From Welwitschia mirabilis (taxonomy: Eukaryota > Gnetophyta > Gnetopsida > Welwitschiales), in assembly GCA_051453625.1 (NCBI GenBank), contig JBOZIK010000001.1:43833122-43856657 (forward strand): 23,536 nucleotides of DNA, written 5' to 3'. Of the stretch, positions 21,312 to 23,536 are shown piece after piece. Every line of letters begins with the position of its first letter. The first letter of the stretch is position 1. The notes under the pieces were generated by a model that made no database searches, had not been told where the DNA came from, and saw only the letters and a list, made by a program, of their open reading frames with translations. Made by a program: the position numbers and the translations under genes.

Positions 21312-21830
21312 TGGAATAGATATGCCACTACTAAGCATTCCTTCATTTCATGACTAGCCTATAATAATAGACTCATCACTAAAGATAGGCTGAGCAAATT
21401 TGGTATCCAAACTGATACAAGTTGTATTTTATATAATTTAGCTATAGAAACTTGTAATCACATCTTTTTTGAGTGTTCCCCCTGCTTTACTATCTTTAAA
21501 AATGCTTTTAACTTATTGCAAATTCAACCCCATTCTTCCAATTAGATAGTTCCATTATAGTGGATAAATCACAGATTTATGAGTCATTCGACTTAACACA
21601 GCATCATCAAATCGATTTTCTTAACATGCATCTATTACATCTGGCATAGTAGTAATGCAAAAATATTCAAGAAAGTTGAGTTTAGGCCCCACTAGCTGAT
21701 CAAAGAAATCNNNNNNNNNNAAGAAATCCAAGATCTATTAAAGATCAAACTAGCTTCTATTAAAAGAATTAAGGACACCCAAAGAAATCATAGTTGGTAT
21801 CATTCAATGGACATAACCTCATAATTTCTA
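21312..21830 (+). pseudogene. LINE ORF2 C-terminal remnant with zf-RVT domain
   Basis: One frame from 21312 reads WNRYATTKHSFIS*LAYNNR, then LITKDRLSKFGIQTDTSCIL and YNLAIETCNHIFFECSPC. This is the zf-RVT pattern of plant non-LTR elements ('PKHSFI.WLA...RL.T.DRL..WGI....C.LC....ET..HLFF.C'). The first Cys (21423), His (21459) and last Cys (21474) are kept; the second Cys is Tyr (TAT at 21432). Stops at 21351, 21543, 21558, 21594 and 21693 are all explained by G-to-A or C-to-T change at Trp or Gln codons. The same frame resumes after the gap as IQDLLKIKLASIKRIKDT if the repeated flank AAGAAATC is counted once. Truncated upstream; not functional. Confidence 0.88.
21711..21720. other. Assembly gap, 10 N, with overlapping flanks
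   Basis: The left flank ends AAGAAATC and the right flank starts AAGAAATC. A run of 10 N is often used when two contigs are joined with no real space between them. Confidence 0.97.
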
Positions 21831-22119
21831 TGAAGGAGGAACTAATAGTGATTCATCTCCTTCCTAGTTTCAATCATAACATATTTTATTTGGCTTCATG
21901 AAGTATTTTTTAAATTATTGATACCACTTATCTCCCCTATTTTGAATCTATGCATTACCTTCATCTCAACATCACTCAATGACAATCAAGCCAAACCAGA
22001 CTAGAGAAATCACTCAGGCGGAGTTCAAGTAAGTCACAAGTTTTATTGAATCTAAGGAAAAGTAGCTCATAGGCATTCATAACTCATATTTCAATTAGCT
22101 CAAGTTTGATTTTAATCCT
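21831..22119 (+). other. 3' UTR-like part of the LINE
   Basis: No coding frame continues past about 21830. The stretch leads to the T-rich tract and tail of the LINE, so it is best read as its 3' untranslated region. Confidence 0.5.
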
Positions 22120-22289
22120 TTTTTTTTTTGTCTATCTTGTATTTTTCTGTCTTAGCCTTAAATTTCTAAGAATACCTGTATGAGTCTAGTTTTTTATCTT
22201 TTGGCCTTATGTAATTGACTGTACTTCCTCATTTATTAGTAATGAAAAATGCAATTTTCATTCAAAAAAGAAAATGTTAAGTAGTTTCC

Positions 22290-22335
22290 ACTGTCATCCA
22301 TCTCATCATCCAGACGATAACAAATGGATGACAGT
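22290..22335. repeat. 12-bp perfect inverted repeat with 22-bp loop
   Basis: ACTGTCATCCAT (22290-22301) faces ATGGATGACAGT (22324-22335). The loop contains CATCATCCAGACGATA, itself an imperfect palindrome. Transcribed, it would give a stable hairpin. Confidence 0.92.
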
Positions 22336-23536
22336 CTATTATTTGTCAAAAAAATTAATCCTCTTTGTAACAAACATTGGTCTTGATTGTGTCTTTTTAC
22401 ACCATATATTTTGTCTGCCTAACACTAATACTAAAGCATAAATAGATCATTCTAAATCATAATTTTTCATCTTTTTGTATAATTTAATCTTGTGATGAAT
22501 CAAGGATTGAAGAGGTAAATGGATCTATCTTGTCTTATGAGAAATATATTCTTAGTATTAGGCTATGATTCTTGCATTAAGGATTTTTTGCTTAATTTTA
22601 TTTCTCTTATGAAATTCTCTTATATTCCTTATAGTTTATGTGTGACATCATTTTGTAATGGATATGGATTATAAGAACTAATCTAAAAAAATATTAGATT
22701 AGAAAATTTATTAGTGTTTACATTTAAATTGCATTCATTTAATTGCATTACATTTTATTTTATTTCATTATCATCCATTGCATTTCCTATATTTGCATTG
22801 CTTTTAATTTATTTTTAATTCAAAAAAATAGTAATTTACATTATCTTTCCATTCTATTCAAATCAATTTTCCAATTCCCTATTATTAGTCTCCTCTAGAG
22901 TATGACATTTTGGATTGTTTCCACTATATAAGTGTGTTTTGTCAAGAAAATATACATTCAATTTTTAGGCATTTAGATCAAAGATACTTTGAGTCTATTC
23001 AAATTCTAAAGAACAAATATATATCATGACATTTTGATGTCACTATTGAAAAAGACTTCAAGGAAATTGAAAAGCTTTCATTACTCAAATAAGTATCTTG
23101 AATTTAATTCAATTTATTTAATTGAATAGTGTTAAAGCATATCCTATCTTGGATTTACTTTCTTAGACTTGATTACCTTTTAATATCTATAAGTGATTGC
23201 TTGATTATCCAATCTAGGTGTATTTTAATTTCCTTTAATTGTAATTTTCTTTACTATAAAATTTCTTTAATTTTTGTGATCAATCTATTTTGAGGAACTA
23301 ATATTTGAATTTAGCACTTTAAATTTTAAAAATCATTTTATATTTTAGCATTTTACATTTCTAAAATTATTGTTAGTAAGCCTACTCTTTCTTTTTAAAA
23401 ATAGATTGACATTTTTTAATTAGTTCTACCCTTCACACTTTGTGTGATCTTAGGGATTACCAAATTATTTATCGCAAACTTGGCTTACACTTTGTACTTT
23501 ATGTAATCTAAGTGACTATTATATATAAATTTTTTT
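22292..23536 (+). repeat. Candidate LTR on the plus strand, right end outside window
   Basis: The block starts TGTCATCC, carries a TATA box at 22924-22932, and near its right end has ACTTTGTGTGATCTTAGGGA then TTACCAAATTATTTATCGC, which resembles the U5-side sequence seen in many plant LTRs (roughly 'TGTGTTCGACC...GGATTACC...ATTGCGA', from memory). It has no open frame of note. The CA end and primer site would lie beyond the window edge. Start and identity are inferences. Confidence 0.5.
22924..22932 (+). promoter_or_regulatory. TATA box in candidate plus-strand LTR
   Basis: CTATATAAG in the context TTCCACTATATAAGTGTG is a good plant TATA box, about 630 bp inside the candidate LTR. Transcription would start near 22955. 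Confidence 0.5.

Larger units (their letters stand above)
21140..22271 (+). mobile_element. 5'-truncated L1-type LINE insertion
   Basis: The element contains the end of ORF2 with the RT-associated zinc-binding domain and a typical plant LINE 3' end: a T-rich tract (22120-22129), then GTACTTCCTCATTTATTAGT, AATGAAAAATGCAATTTTC and a short A-rich tail (TTCAAAAAAG). It is flanked by AAGTGTTAAGAAG (21127-21139) and AAATGTTAAGTAG (22272-22284), 11 of 13 matching, a candidate target-site duplication. A length of 1.1 kb against about 6 kb for a full LINE means strong 5' truncation, which is usual. A 10-N gap interrupts it. Confidence 0.78.

Overview
The window looks like repeat-dense, very AT-rich nuclear DNA from a land plant, taken from a draft scaffold with four runs of N. 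The evidence is broken Ty3/gypsy LTR retrotransposons of plant type, a plant L1-type LINE tail with a zinc-binding domain, long TC microsatellites, and no intact coding region. CpG looks scarce by eye (not counted). Most stop codons inside the broken frames are explained by C-to-T or G-to-A change (Trp to TGA/TAG, Gln to TAA/TAG, Cys TGT to Tyr TAT), as expected for old, heavily methylated repeats. A plant with a large, AT-rich, TE-swollen genome (for example a gymnosperm or gnetophyte) would fit, but I cannot name the species.

Layout. 1-2180: right-hand end of a minus-strand LTR retrotransposon (element A): broken gag, leader, a tRNA-Asp-like primer binding site and a 750-bp LTR with TGTTG/CAACA ends and a TATA box. 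2578-3269: gap. 3314-4130: decayed plus-strand gypsy reverse transcriptase. 4131-9210: no recognisable gene; tandem duplications and a TC/CACT microsatellite cluster around a 100-N gap. 9210-12580: AT-rich, with a minisatellite-like block at 10.2-10.6 kb and a 612-N gap. 12580-17725: an almost complete but dead minus-strand gypsy internal region (element B) in canonical order gag, protease, RT, RNase H, integrase, with its primer binding site and the edge of its 5' LTR. 18980-20300: plus-strand gag/protease remnant (element C), divergent from B. 20883-21139 and 22272-23536: pieces of LTR-like sequence carrying a palindromic motif also seen in element A. 21140-22271: a 5'-truncated LINE inserted between them, with a candidate target-site duplication.

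No host gene, RNA gene, CRISPR array or working operon is supported. I found no new functional system. The observations most worth a second look are the palindromic motif family shared by separate LTR fragments, the tandem duplication inside the integrase of element B, the paired 30-bp minisatellite, and three gaps whose flanks repeat each other and may be assembly artefacts.
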